Assembly: GCF_907164915.1 (NCBI RefSeq)
Contig: NC_061867.1
Span: forward strand, 46,162,242-46,226,241
Direction: 5' to 3'
DNA from: Impatiens glandulifera
Taxonomy: Eukaryota; Streptophyta; Magnoliopsida; Ericales; Balsaminaceae
Length of the DNA: 64,000 nucleotides
Under the pieces are notes generated by a model. The model did not search any database. It saw only the letters and a program-made list of their open reading frames with translations, and was not told the origin of the DNA. Position numbers and translations under genes: made by a program. This document shows positions 41,308-53,497 of this stretch, piece after piece (the stretch's first letter is position 1; each line of letters starts with the position of its first letter).

Positions 41308-42167
41308 TGTTGGAATTTTTAAACTAATTCTATAAATTCCATTAATGAATGGAAATTAGAATGTGGGTAATAAAATTAAATCAAATTCACATGAAATTCA
41401 AACGTGAATTAAATGGTGAAATTTGATCCAAATGTTTGAATTAATTAATTTAAATTAATTAATTAAAATGCCTTGATGACCAATTAACAAAATGTTGTTA
41501 ATTTATAGCGTGACTTACATGAGTTTGTTATTATTATTAATTGTTATGATAATTTAATATTATTATTAACATATTAAAAAAACCATGTAACGTGAGTATT
41601 GCAAAATAAATGTCTTTATTAATTTTGGCAAACAATTACCCTTCATTAAGAAGAAATATTAAGGCAAATGAAGAGGCAAACAATGCCAACCGTTGGATCA
41701 ATTGATGATTTAATTAACTGTTTATTATTTCAACAATCTAAATAGTCATTCTATCCCACACCATCCAATGGACAAAAAATACACATCACTTCATCATTTT
41801 CTTTCTTTCTCACTCTAGAATTCCAAAAGTCTTCTTCTTGTTTTGTGAGTGTTCTTCGAGTTCTTCGCTCAATATTTTCCGTTGAAACCCGGTGATAGTT
41901 CAAGTACTTTATCAAGCTCGTTGTGTAGTGATTCCGGTGCTGAATCACTACTAGATTCGTTGTACCCTGGGAGACAGCCATCTGTGATAAGCTCTAGCAT
42001 ACGGGGAGACGGTGGAACTGTTTTAAGGGAAATGTGTCTAACACATGCCTCGAATCAACCATCAAATACGGTGATATTGTTCTTCGTATATCTTATTTTA
42101 TTTTTATTTATTTGTAACATCGTATGTATATGTATTTTTTTGTTATTTCAAGACAAGATTTCTAACA
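41308..42167 (+). repeat. 5' LTR
   Basis: TG...CA ends, 860 bp, same length as the 3' LTR with no indels seen. A reading frame of about 130 codons runs through it and its first part recurs in the other LTR; it matches no protein I know and is probably chance. Confidence 0.93.
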
Positions 42168-42792
42168 ATCTTAAAACAGTTCATGTGCTAAGTTATTTAG
42201 TAGCTTGTGCCATCGAAATTTTTGTCTTTGATGTTTCAGGAATATGAGTTATGATGTTATAAACCAGATGATCGATTATTTCGACAAGATAAAGTTGTTA
42301 ATCTAAAGGAATAGAAAAATCTACAAAGATAAGTCTTTATTGTATATATATATATATATAATGTTAGTTATTATTAATATTATTTGTATGAAAGCTTACC
42401 TTTATAAGCTAATATTCTAAAGAAAAATGGTGTATATTTATTATACAAAAGTTTTCTAGAAAATAAATTAGAAAACAATAATTTATTTTATTTTTAAATA
42501 AATGTTTGTTGGTTATTAAAATTATTAATAATAATGAATAAAAATAAGAAAGTAACTAATATGTTAGCTTTCAATTTTTATAAAATTTATGGTGTTAAAA
42601 TTAATTATAATTGAAACATATGGTTTCAGTTTTAAAATAATTAATTATAATATATGTACATTCTTAAATTAATTAAGCGTGATAATTAATAAGAATGTGA
42701 TATGTTTTATTAACGAAATATAGTCTATTTATATATGTACATATAAATTGTCTTATATATTTACCGTTTGATTATGATACTAAGTTATCAAT

Positions 42793-44280
42793 AATTTCTT
42801 GATAGAAATCAGACTAGTTAAAATGACTTTAGTCATTGATGTTGAAACCATTCAAATTTCTTGTGTAGAAATTATGAGATGAATGGGTAGCCAATAATTT
42901 CTTGGTAGAAATCAGAATTTTAAAATGACTCTATATGTTGGAGATGAATGAGGTCGATAATGATTTCTTATAAAAAAAAAACATGATTTGTCTAAATGAC
43001 ATTAATCATGAATGTTGAAATCATTATAATTTCTTATGTAGAAATTATGAAATGAATTGGGTATCCTAATGATTTCTTTTATAGAAATTATGTGATTCAT
43101 AATGACAGAAAATGAAGGTCATATGTATAATGAGATTAAATAAGTTATTTGTTTTAGAACTTATTCTAATAATGCATTGAAGAGACAATTATGTAAGTCA
43201 AAATATTTTCGCAAGAATTATCTCGGTGAGAATGATCCGCCTAGATTTGTTTTGAGCATTGTCGCTTCACGTGGATTATCGTTCATAACACGATAATGTA
43301 ATTACTTCGATTAAGACATGAGGTACGTTTGTAGTTATGTTTTATTTGATTATATTTCTAAGTGATTATTTATATATATCATGCATATTAGCTAATAATA
43401 TGATGATTCATGTTAATGTTATTCATAATAAGTATGATTATCTAGAAATTTATATATGTATAAATTAAGATTTATTTCCTATCTATTTTTATTTTAATAG
43501 ATAATTTTGAAATTTGTCACATGAGTTCTTTGATTCACAAAGATTTGTTATAGAATATTAAAGGTCACCTAATTAATTAAGAAACGAATAATTGATGACA
43601 TGAATATTTATTTATATAATTAGGTAGTTTTATATTTGATTAAAGATAAATGATCAACATTCTAATTAAGTGTAATAATTAATATTCTAATTAATTATCA
43701 TGTATTTTTTAAACGTATATTTAATGATAAATGAAATTGTATATATATTTGTTTAATAATATATGACATATTATTTATTTGATTACGTTTCTATGTTATT
43801 GACTATATATATTATAGTTGTTTTGTTGTGGTGACAAAAATTCATGAAGCAATAATATACAATATCATATATAGATATATTAATTTTGGTTTAATATAAT
43901 ATATTATGATATACATTGTTCAACGCATCATTAAGACTTACGTAATTTGATAATTTTGAAATCAAATAATTACAAGGAAAGTCTTGTTTGATTTGAGAAT
44001 AATGTGGCAAACGTGCCGATATTATGGGATGCAAACGTGCAACCAGAAATAAATATTTGAGCGACTTCGGTCAAAGATGCTTGAAATATTATGATTTCTT
44101 TTGTAGAAATCATGTGATACGGTGAATATTTATTTGATTAAATATTCTAATTTCTTTTATAGAAATTAAGTGTTGAAATAAATATTTTAATTGATTAAAT
44201 ATTTTAATTTCTTATGTAGAGATTATGTGAAGAATGATTTATATATGAATAAACATTCGAATCTCTTGTATATAAATTAT
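42793..44280 (+). repeat. Interspersed AATTTCT...AGAAATT hairpins inside the LTR element
   Basis: About ten copies of a short imperfect palindrome such as AATTTCTTGTGTAGAAATT or GATTTCTTTTATAGAAATT lie in two clusters, near 42793-43090 and 44093-44275, often followed by ATGTGAT or ATGAGATGAATGGG. Arms of 6-7 bp enclose a loop of 4-6 bases. The loop varies more than the arms. Confidence 0.8.
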
Positions 44281-45162
44281 ATTTTATTTAATTAAATATT
44301 TATGATATAGTTATCTTATTCATTGTATGATAAGTATAACAAAAGAAATTTGTAAAAGAATTGTGTGACAATTTCTTGATTAGAAAATCATTGATTTAAA
44401 TCATATAAGTGTGTGATTTAAAAAAAAAATGGTACCAACACGAATGTGGGGGCAAATATTTTTATTGATTATAACACAAAAATAATTGTGTATATTATGA
44501 TAAATAAAAAGATAATTTATTGTTAGAGAAATATGTTCTCTATAAAAGATAAAGTTGCGCAACTTTACAAAAAGAAAGAAAATAACAAGAAAATGTCTTG
44601 TTTATATTTGCTGAGTTGGTGTTCAAATCAATATCTTATATTTGAGGATTTTGAAATCAAGAAATGTGTCATATTTTGACATTATTTTCATAAAACTTTG
44701 AAGAACCAATGTCTTCAAAAAGATTTTATGAAATAAATGAAAAAGAAAGTTTATAAAGTCTTGATATGACTTATAACAAATTTTATAATAATGATATGAA
44801 AATTTGATCATACTTTTATTAAAAAGTGGATGTGACAATTATATATATCATGAAGACAATGAAAATTATTTCATTACGTGTCTTTTGTATGATATTTTTA
44901 TCGTTGAAAATTACGATAAAAATGATTAAATCCATAAAGGATATGAATTGCACTAAACGAAATATCATGTTGTTATCAAATGATATATTGATATTATTAA
45001 ATGAAAGACTTTACGTCTTAAAGTGAATATGTTTACACTTAGAAGTGCAACCTACGTATGGAAATCTTCTAAGAAATTTATGATGGATAGATTAAACGTT
45101 ATAATCTATATTTTTGACTTATGTCGAAAAATAAAATATTTTTATGTAAAATATATAATCGT

Positions 45163-45975
45163 TTACACGAAGGCAGAATAGTTCAAAGACATTTTGTCTA
45201 CTAGTTAGTCAAGTAAACAATATTTTCATAAAAAATTAAATGATAAGCATGTATGAATGACTATGCTTATTATTAGAAGATGTTCCAAGGTTAACTAAGA
45301 ATGTACCAACATAAATTTCTAATTATTATGATAGTAATTAGAAATTGGAATTTCTAATTATTATGATAGTAATTAGAAATTGGACAAGCTTAGAGTCAGT
45401 GACAAGTCTAGACATACACGTCTTAGACATAATGTCATTATACTATACTCTCTAATGGAGTTATCAAATTTGACTATGTAAGTCAAAGATAACATTGTGG
45501 ATCCACTAATCAGATTATTGAATAGAGAGATAGTTTGAAGTCTTTTGAGACATTAGCCTACTATAAGTTGGTATGAAGGAAAACCCAACCTATGCAGACT
45601 GGAGATCCCAAGAACTAGGCTCAATGGGACAACCTAATTGTACTGACTTGGAAAGTTATTGTTGAGGATTAATCCTATAACGAAACAATATATATTTTGA
45701 CGAGGATAAGCATATCGCTTTTAATGATTCTTTGTGAGCAAAGAGATCATCTATGTGAGGGAGAAGTGGGGCCGCTTCGAAAGAATTGCACGGCTCAATT
45801 CTAGACCCTCTCACAAAACCAGGCGCGTGTTCCATGGCCAAAATAGACACATCCATGAGAGCTTGACATGTATCAGGGAGAATTCTATGTGAAAGTGTGT
45901 AATCGTTTACACAAAAGGCAGAATAGTTCAAGGACATCGAGTCTACTAATCAGCTAGTAAAGTTATATGCTTTCA
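45163..45975 (+). repeat. Direct duplication TAATCGTTTACAC...GGCAGAATAGTTCAA
   Basis: The phrase TAATCGTTTACACGAAGGCA and following sequence (about 45163-45235) recurs at about 45901-45975 with small changes, both followed by TCTACTA and a GTCAAGTAAA- or GCTAGTAAAG-like phrase. It lies within the LTR element's 3' half, ahead of the purine tract. Confidence 0.75.
45314..45381. repeat. Two tandem perfect hairpins, 35 bp unit
   Basis: AATTTCTAATTA and TAATTAGAAATT pair perfectly (12 bp) around TTATGATAG at 45314-45346. The identical hairpin follows at 45349-45381, separated by GG. The arms extend the AATTTCT/AGAAATT core of the upstream hairpin clusters. Confidence 0.95.
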
Positions 45976-46075
45976 CAAGGGAAGGTTCAAAGGGTTACAC
46001 CTACCTATCCTATGTAGAATTCAACTATTGAACCTTCACCGGGTTAATCTTTCAATTTCCATTAATGTGGGGGAT

Positions 46076-46935
46076 TGTTGGAATTTTTAAACTAATTCTA
46101 TAAATTTCATTAATGAATGGAAATTAGAATGTGGGTAATAAAATTAAATCAAATTCACATGAAATTCAAACGTGAATTAAATGGTGAAATTTGATCCAAA
46201 TGTTTGAATTAATTAATTTAAATTAATTAATTAAAATGCCTTGATGACCAATTAACAAAATGTTGTTAATTTATAGCGTGACTTACATGAGTTTGTTATT
46301 ATTATTAATTGTTATGATAATTTAATATTATTATTAACATATTAAAAAAACCATGTAACGTGAGTATTGCAAAATAAATGTCTTCATTAATTTTGGCAAA
46401 CAATTACCCTTCATTAAGAAGAAATATTAAGGCAAATGAAGAGGCAAACAATGCCAACCGTTGGATCAATTGATGATTTAATTAACTGTTTATTATTTCA
46501 ACAATCTAAATAGTCATTCTATCCCACACCATCCAATGGACAAAAAATACACATCACTTCATCATTTTCTTTCTTTCTCACTCTAGAATTCCAAAAGTCT
46601 TCTTCTTGTTTTGTGAGTGTTCTTCGAGTTCTTCGCTCAATATTTTCCGTTGAAACCCGGTGATAGTTCAGGTACTTTATCAAGCTCGTTGTGTAGTGAT
46701 TCTGGTGCTGAATCACTACTAGATTCGTTGTACCCTGGGAGACAGCCATCTGTGATAAGCTCTAGCACACGGGGAGACGGTGGAACTGTTTTAAGGGAAA
46801 TGTGTCTAACACATGCCTCGAATCAACCATCAAATACGGTGATATTGTTCTTCGTATATCTTATTTTATTTTTATTTATTTGTAACATCGTATGTATATA
46901 TATTTTTCTGTTATTTCAAGACAAGATTTCTAACA
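46076..46935 (+). repeat. 3' LTR
   Basis: Direct partner of 41308-42167. Preceded by GTGGGGGAT at 46067-46075 and followed by the CATAG target duplication. Confidence 0.93.
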
Positions 46936-46944
46936 CATAGTTCA

Positions 46945-47710
46945 TGAGCTAGAGAACCCGTTTTCAATGAATACAAACATGTCGCGACTCCAGAAGACGA
47001 ACAACAGCCTGTCGCGATTCCAGATGAACATAATCCCCACGTCACCACCCAGAACGAAATGACGGATATCACAGGAAGAGAAAGAACAAGTTCATATCAT
47101 CATCAATCATCAAGAAACCTGAAACAAAATCAGTTCACATCATCATAAATCATCAAGAAACCTGAAAACAGATGTGAAATTTGCATAGAAATAGTGGCGT
47201 CGCAGAAATAGCAAGAACTAGTGAACATAATCATCGATTGTCAAAAACCTAAATCAGAAATGTGAAGTTTGAGTAGAAATAGTGGTGAATGTCCGGGAAT
47301 AAGAAGAATTTGCTCAAATCATCATCAATTATCAAGAAATCTGAAACAAGAATGTGAAGTTTGACTAGTAACGGATCGGATTGAAATGAGAGACTAAAGT
47401 TTGGGTGGATTTTCATTAGATAGAGTGGAAGAGAAGACTGAGAGAAGAGAAGTTAACAGTCTGTTTGTTTTAATAAAATTGTAATTTTTTATTTTGTTAA
47501 AAATAAAAAAAAATAGATATTGACGTGGCAAATTAATTATACTATGTGTTGTTCACCTGTCAAAATATTAACGGAATTTATAAATTCCGTCTATTATAGT
47601 GTAAATTTGACAACAATATTAAAGATTAAGTGTTAAAATGATATATTTTAAGTTAGATGATAAATATAAAAAATATTTACAAGGAAAGTTATAAATATAA
47701 TATTCTTCCC
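46945..47710 (-). repeat. Right TIR of the MULE
   Basis: Inverted partner of 39008-39770. The inner end, GAGAACCCGTTTTCAATGAA, carries a 1 bp deletion relative to the left copy. Confidence 0.85.
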
Positions 47711-47720
47711 AAATATTATT

Positions 47721-48451
47721 TGGAAGAAAAATGTCAATTTACTTAACATATATCAAACTATTTTAATATAATTTTTAAAAGGTTAAATTCACGTATTTGT
47801 TATAGTTACCTAATGTATTTTATGTAATGAGAATTAAACTTCATAATTTAAATAATAATGTGATCCAATTTAAAGTCAACTACATCTCTCATTTATTCAC
47901 ATCTCTAGCCTTCAATGTTCATATATTTATATTTGTCTCAATTATTTTCCAATTTTATACAAAATGATTATGGTTTTCTCATAATTAATAGAATAAAACT
48001 CTTTTATATTAGGAATTATTCTATTATAATTTTAAATCAACTCCGTTCTTTATCTAAATATTCGAGACAACAACTTCTGCCCGTTTGATTTGAAATTTTG
48101 AAGTTTAAGGATTGTTTGTTAATCATGTTATTAAATGCTCATATGTATGATTCTTAGTGTTTGACAACAATAGAACTTTAATGCTGTAAAATTTATTTAT
48201 TTTACTGACAATATTAATTCAGTTTTTGGACCACAATCTTGGATCAATAATTGTAATATCTATAGTGTTTGATATATATTTTAAAAGTTATAAAGAATAT
48301 AAAACATATTAGTTAATTATTAAATTATTTAATAAAAAAATTAACCTTAAATTATTTGAATAATTGAATCCAATTAATCCATATCAAACAAATCATTTGA
48401 ATATGAAACATTTATTTTTACAGTAATTTAGATACTCGTTATATACCCAAA

Positions 48452-48501
<50 letters not shown>

Positions 48502-49920
48502 AAAATTTTAAGACGTTAATCATTTTATAATATAATTTATTCTAAAAAACAATTTTAAATAATATAAATTAATAAAAATATAAATATTATACTAAATAGA
48601 ATTATGATAGACATTTATATTATTATATGTGAATTTATTTACAGGATTCATGAGTTGGAGAAGAAAAATTTATAACATTGTAGACATTTTTTTTCTCAAA
48701 AAACTCATTTTGTTAAATCATTATATTCATAATGTAAACATCGCGTGTTAATTTTCAGACAAAAACATAACTTTAAACTTAAAAATTAAGTAAAACCCGA
48801 ATTATTTGTCATTGTCGACCTCACAACCTTACTAAGGGACATTTTGCTCGACCACGTAGTCAACCTCTAACCCTTTTTGTCGTTTATTGTATTCTGAAGC
48901 TATAGGAAGATCTTTAGAGTTTGTAGAGAACTTCTTCACATGTTTGTAAGTTCAAAAACTTTATTTTAAAATAATTTTGATTTTCACTGATTGCTTTTCT
49001 CTCTCGAGTATTAGCTTTCGTAATTGTGAATTGATCGGTCATTGTCCTTGTCATTGTTCTTTTATAATACATTTATTAATTGATCATTTCTAATTATCTA
49101 TTTGAGTATTCGTAAGAAATTAAAATTTAATTGGAATTATCTTTAGCCACTGACCGTTGTTCATGAGCTCCAACTCAAGAACAATGGCCTCAGTTATATA
49201 TGATTCTATAAGTCTAACTGAATGGAGCCTTTAAAGATGATAGTTTGAAAGTTCGGGGTAAATAACTACAACAATAAAGTTGTATGAATTCATAAAGACT
49301 TCATGGATAAAAAAAATTAAAATTATTTTAAGAATTAAATAAATAATATTTTGACTAAGAATATTGTGAGAATGTTGTATAAACAAAATTTTCTAGTATA
49401 CACACAAAATTTTCATTTTCATTGTTATAAACAAACAAAAGAGACGTATCATCTGATAAAGTATGTGTGTTATTAGTAGCAATCACCATGCGAACATTGA
49501 TAGTATAATTGTGTCTATAAGTTGTCTTTAATTCATCTTCTTTCACAATAATCATTTTCATAACTTCTACATTCTTAATTTTTTGTGATGATTGAAGTAA
49601 CTTAATTAACATCTTCTCCATCCATTATTCATATGATACATTTTCATATGGTATATATAGCTCACTTTTATTGACTAAATTGATAAAATGCTTGAATATT
49701 AGAGATATGGATTATAAAAAATATATCAAATTGAGAATAACCAAATATGATGCATGCTCAATGTGAAGAACTAAGCCTATGCACACACATATATCACTAT
49801 ATTAATGCACGACCAACTAATTAACTATGAGCAAAACTTTTCAATCGCATCTAACAATATTTTCAATGGAATCTTACATCATATTGAAAATTTGAGGAAA
49901 CAAATAGATTCATTATAAAA
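47721..49920. other. AT-rich intergenic DNA
   Basis: No recognised gene. It contains a (TA)n run of about 43 bp (48456-48498). A minus-strand open frame of 88 codons (49355-49621) begins MEKMLIKLL but has no family I recognise and is probably chance. Confidence 0.5.
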
Positions 49921-49924
49921 TAGA

Positions 49925-50520
49925 AGTATCACTAAAACACATATAGTTAATTCAAATTTGCACTCATATATACTACAATCACATTATCCCTTCAAATACA
50001 TATAATTCATTAAAATTTACCCTCACATATACCACCAATACAATATATCTTCAAACATGTATAATTCATTCAAATGTGTATCCACATATACAACCATCAC
50101 ACTATCCCCTTAAACACATAATTCATTCAAATTTTCACCCTTAAATACTATCATCACACTGTTCCTTCAAACACATATAATTCATTCAAATTTGCACTCA
50201 ATACCACCATCACACTATCGTCTCAAACACACAATTCATTCAAATTTGCACCCACATATACCACCATCACACTATCGTCTCAAACATATATAATTTATTC
50301 AAATTTGTACCCACATATACCACTATCACACTATCCCATCAAACACATATAATTTATTCAAAATTTTACCCATATATCCCCTCAAACACATATAATTTAT
50401 TCAAATTTATACTCACATATACTATCATCACACTATCCTCTCAAACACTTATTCATATTTATACCTACATATACCACCATCGCATTATCTATTAAACAAA
50501 TATAATTCACTCAAATTTGC
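49925..50520 (+). repeat. Minisatellite, about 55-60 bp units
   Basis: About ten diverged units containing AATTCATTCAAATTTGCAC, then CACATATACCACCATCACAC, then TATCCCTTCAAACACATAT. The frame is not open. The array is followed by a tRNA-like box-B sequence on the minus strand (near 50530-50590) and then by the 50.74 kb satellite. Confidence 0.85.
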
Positions 50521-50739
50521 ATTTGCAAATATTCGAACTTTAGTCTTAAATATGTAAGGTGATCACTTTAACCATTAGACTACTTATGACTGATGAATTT
50601 TATTTATAATTGTATATATGCATATATAAAAAATATCGAAATTTTGATTTTTTTTTATAAAATTCACAAATAACATTTCACTCTTTATAAATAAGCTAAA
50701 AATATTTTCTAACTATAAAAACACTTTCACACGGCTCTT

Positions 50740-51610
50740 ATCTCCCAAAAAAAATCAACCACCAATGTCAATCACACTTTTACACACCTCTCTTATCTCT
50801 CAGGAAACCAACCACCGACTTGAATCGACTTATTATCCCTCGACAAACTAACCACAAATTCCAATATTACTAGTCTTGTATTCATCGGTAAACCAATTAC
50901 CAATCACAATCGACCTCTCAATCGATCTCTAATCTTGTGATTTTACAATTCTTTGTTACCGACATTTTTATCCCTTGGCAAATCAACCACCAATCCTAAT
51001 ATTAACAACTTTTTATTCCTCAACAAACCAACTATGAATCCAAATCATACTTTCACGCGCCTCTTATTACTCGGCAACCCAACCACCAATCTCAATCATA
51101 CTTTCACACACCTTTTATCCCTCGGTAAACCAATCATCAATCTCAATCGACCTCTAATCTTGTCACCTCACAATCCTTTGTTACCGGTCTCTTATCCCTT
51201 GACAAACCATATCTCAATCACACTTTCACAAGTCTCTTATCCCTCGAAAAAACAATCATCAATCTTAAGCACACTTTTACACACTTCTTATCCCTCGGTA
51301 AACCAACCACCAATTTCAATCATATTTTCACACACCTCTTATCCATCGGCAAACCAACCACCAATCTCAATCACATTTTCAAACGCCTCTTATTCCTCGT
51401 AAAACCAACCACCAATCTCAATCATAGTTTCACACGCCTCTTATCTTTTAACAAACCAACCACTAATCTCAATCGACCTCTAATCTCATGACCTCATGAT
51501 CCTTTATTACTGACCTCTTATCTCTTGACAATCAACATCGTAATCACACTTTCACACGTCTCTTATCCTTAGGAAAACAAACAATCAATCTTAATCGACA
51601 TTAAACTCGT
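50740..51610 (+). repeat. Satellite array A, about 50-55 bp units
   Basis: About fifteen units of the type CTTTCACACACCTCTTATCC, then CTCGGCAAACCAACCACC, then AATCTCAATCA. An open frame of 149 codons crosses part of it only because the units lack stops in that frame. Read on the other strand, the same unit forms arrays at 53045-53199 and 54880-55620. Confidence 0.85.
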
Positions 51611-51719
51611 GATCTCATACTTTGGTCAATCAAATATTTTATTCATATTTTTTTAATCACTATTAATTGTTATCGGCCTATTATCCCTCGGTACACCACA
51701 TCCAATCACACTTTCTTAA

Positions 51720-52230
51720 AAAGTTATACTTATTTTTTACAAGTTCAAAACATACATATAATATTTTTAATTTTATTTTTAACTATTTCAAATTTATGGA
51801 CGGGTTAACCCACGATCCGATCCAAGTATTCATTTACTCTCACATATATATCCAAATTAATCACATATTTCAACCCGACAAACCAAGCAAATTTAAATTA
51901 AGCATTATTATATATATATATATTTATTAGTTAGTTAAAAAGTTGAACATATATTATTAAAAATATCTCACGTTAATTAAATTTGGTATTGAATTTAAAA
52001 TATAAAGTTTTATTAGATTAGTTGGTTAAAAAGTTGCATTTATTTTTGTTAAGTTGGAAGTTCAAAACATACTTATAGTATTTTTAATTTTATTTTTAAC
52101 CGTTTTCAAGTTTATGGGCAAATCAACTCATGATCCAATCGAAATATCAATTTACTCTCACATATATATTCAAATTAACCACATCTTTTGACTCGATAAA
52201 TCAAACAAATTCAAATTAAACATATATATA
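51720..52230 (+). repeat. Second copy of the tRNA-related repeat
   Basis: The order of blocks found at 4021-4398 recurs: a box-B-like GTTCAAAACATAC, the body GGGTTAACCCACGATCCGAT, a box-A-like TAGATTAGTTGG (52014-52025), then another box-B-like and body block. Both boxes are more decayed here. Head and body are doubled at both sites, suggesting that a dimer is the mobile unit. Confidence 0.5.
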
Positions 52231-52475
52231 TATATATATATAAATCAAATGATTTAAAAACTATTATTTTATGACTATAACCAACACCATCACACTCATA
52301 ATCATTCTAAAATTGTCAAAATATTTTTTTTTTATATTTTTATTTAATATTAAAAATGTGATTAATTAAAGAAACTTTTTTTAAAATAAAAAGTAGATGA
52401 AAAAAGTAATTATTTGATCGAGCTAAAAAAAAATTGATAAATCAACTTTTACTAATAAACATAATTGTTTTTTTT

Positions 52476-52510
<35 letters not shown>

Positions 52511-52667
52511 CTTAAAATCTAATAAAATTTAAGCTCACTCTATTTCTTAATTAAATTTTTTTTCATATATATTTCCTTACCATATATATATATATAAAAT
52601 GCTATTTAAAAATTAAGCTCAGCATAATTATCAATTTGAATAAGTATTTTCTTTCTTTTCTCTCCTG

Positions 52668-52735
<68 letters not shown>

Positions 52736-52910
52736 CTCTCTTCTATTCTCTCTTTTTTTAATTAATTTATTTTCTTTACCATATATATATATATATTATT
52801 TTTCATCATAGTATAAATAATTTTTTAATTAATATAAAAATTAATTAATTAGTAATAAATATTAAATATAAAATATATATACATACACAAAATAATAAAA
52901 CTATTTTAAC
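52231..52910. other. AT-rich DNA with several (TA)n runs
   Basis: (TA)n tracts at about 52481-52508, 52669-52733 (about 65 bp) and 52783-52797, separated by CTTTCT/TTCTCTC stretches that recur around two of them. No coding content. Confidence 0.7.
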
Positions 52911-52911
52911 A

Positions 52912-52980
52912 ATCTCAAGTGGTTTAGTGGTTAAAGTATTCACATTCTTTGCTTAAGAGTAGGTTTCAAATCCCCAAACA
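52912..52980 (+). repeat. tRNA-like sequence
   Basis: AAGTGGTTTAGTGGTTAAAG followed about 40 bases later by GGTTTCAAATCC resembles the D-arm and T-arm (boxes A and B) of a plant tRNA. The arms do not fold into a full cloverleaf, so it is at most a tRNA-derived relic. Confidence 0.35.
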
Positions 52981-53044
52981 TGTAAATTTAGATTTTAAGA
53001 ATGCATTCTTGACTATAATATATTGTGGTGCAACTTTTAAACAA

Positions 53045-53199
53045 AGGATACGAGATATCTGAAAGTGTGAGATTGAAATTAGTGGTTGGTTTGGTGAGCA
53101 TTTAAAAGTGTGAGGTCTCGAGATGGAGGTCGGGTGGTGGGACGTGGTTTGTCGAGTGTGAGGTTAGAATTAGTGGTTGGTTTGGCGAGCATTTGAATG
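53045..53199 (-). repeat. Satellite array B, left part
   Basis: Units such as AAGTGTGAGGTCTCGAGATGG and TTAGTGGTTGGTTTGG are the reverse complement of array A (50740-51610). The array is broken after GAATG (53195-53199) by a 1.68 kb insertion and continues at 54880. Confidence 0.8.
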
Positions 53200-53344
53200 T
53201 GTTGGGTTGAAATTTTTAATTGATTTAAAAATAAATTAACAATTTTGATTTGATGATTGATGAAATAGTTTTTGGATAAAACTAAGTTCAATAATTGTTA
53301 GTCATATCAAATATATAAATATATATTTAGATATCAACATTTTA

Positions 53345-53412
53345 AGTGGTGTAGTGGTAAGCATGCTCGCCTGTCATACAAGTGACCTAGGTTTGAATCT
53401 CACCAGGTGCAG
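53345..53412 (+). repeat. tRNA-Asp-like relic
   Basis: GTGTAGTGGTAAGCATGC, then CTCGCCTGTCATACAAGTGA, then GGTTTGAATCTCACC follows the order of a plant tRNA-Asp(GUC), including the CCTGTCA anticodon loop. The anticodon stem and the T-stem no longer pair well and no acceptor stem is clear, so it is a derived relic and not a working tRNA gene. Confidence 0.5.
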
Positions 53413-53497
53413 AATTAATAATTAAAATTTTGTTAATTTGCAGGCACAGCTGAAAGTCAACGCGGAGTTAGACCGATTTTATGAAAAACGTCTAATG

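Larger units (their letters stand above)
41308..46935 (+). mobile_element. Young non-autonomous LTR retrotransposon (5.63 kb)
   Basis: Two 860 bp direct LTRs (41308-42167, 46076-46935) begin TGTTGGAATT and end TTTCTAACA. The 5 bp target duplication CATAG (41303-41307, 46936-46940) flanks the element. A purine tract, GTGGGGGAT, lies just before the 3' LTR, as in copia elements, and fixes the strand. The 3.9 kb interior has no gag, integrase or reverse transcriptase frame, and no standard primer site (no TGGTATCAGAGC) follows the 5' LTR. It must have moved with enzymes from another element. The LTRs differ at about seven sites by eye, all transitions (0.8%), so the insertion is recent. Inferred superfamily: copia-like. 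Confidence 0.92.
39008..47710. mobile_element. Mutator-like element (MULE) with long TIRs, split by an LTR element
   Basis: Terminal inverted repeats of about 760 bp begin GGGAAGAATAT at 39008 and, on the minus strand, at 47710. The left TIR runs to about 39770 and the right from about 46945. They align over nearly all of this length with few changes. Flanks AAAGATTATT (38998-39007) and AAATATTATT (47711-47720) are a 10 bp target duplication with one mismatch; MULEs usually make 8-11 bp. Without the nested LTR retrotransposon the element is about 3.07 kb. It carries only the first part of a transposase gene, so it depends on another copy for movement. Confidence 0.85.

Noticed and set aside
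41849..42247. Open frame of 132 codons in the 5' LTR, largely repeated in the 3' LTR
   Set aside because: It lies inside an LTR, has no known domain, and its repetition only reflects LTR identity.
49355..49621. 88-codon minus-strand frame starting MEKMLIKLL
   Set aside because: No family recognised, AT-rich neighbourhood, no supporting exon or promoter; a chance frame is more likely.
50953..51402. 149-codon plus-strand frame rich in Asn, Pro and Ser
   Set aside because: It is a satellite array whose unit happens to lack stops in that frame; no start context or domain.
53345..53412. A working tRNA-Asp gene
   Set aside because: The anticodon and T stems do not pair and there is no acceptor stem; it lies within a retroelement insertion.
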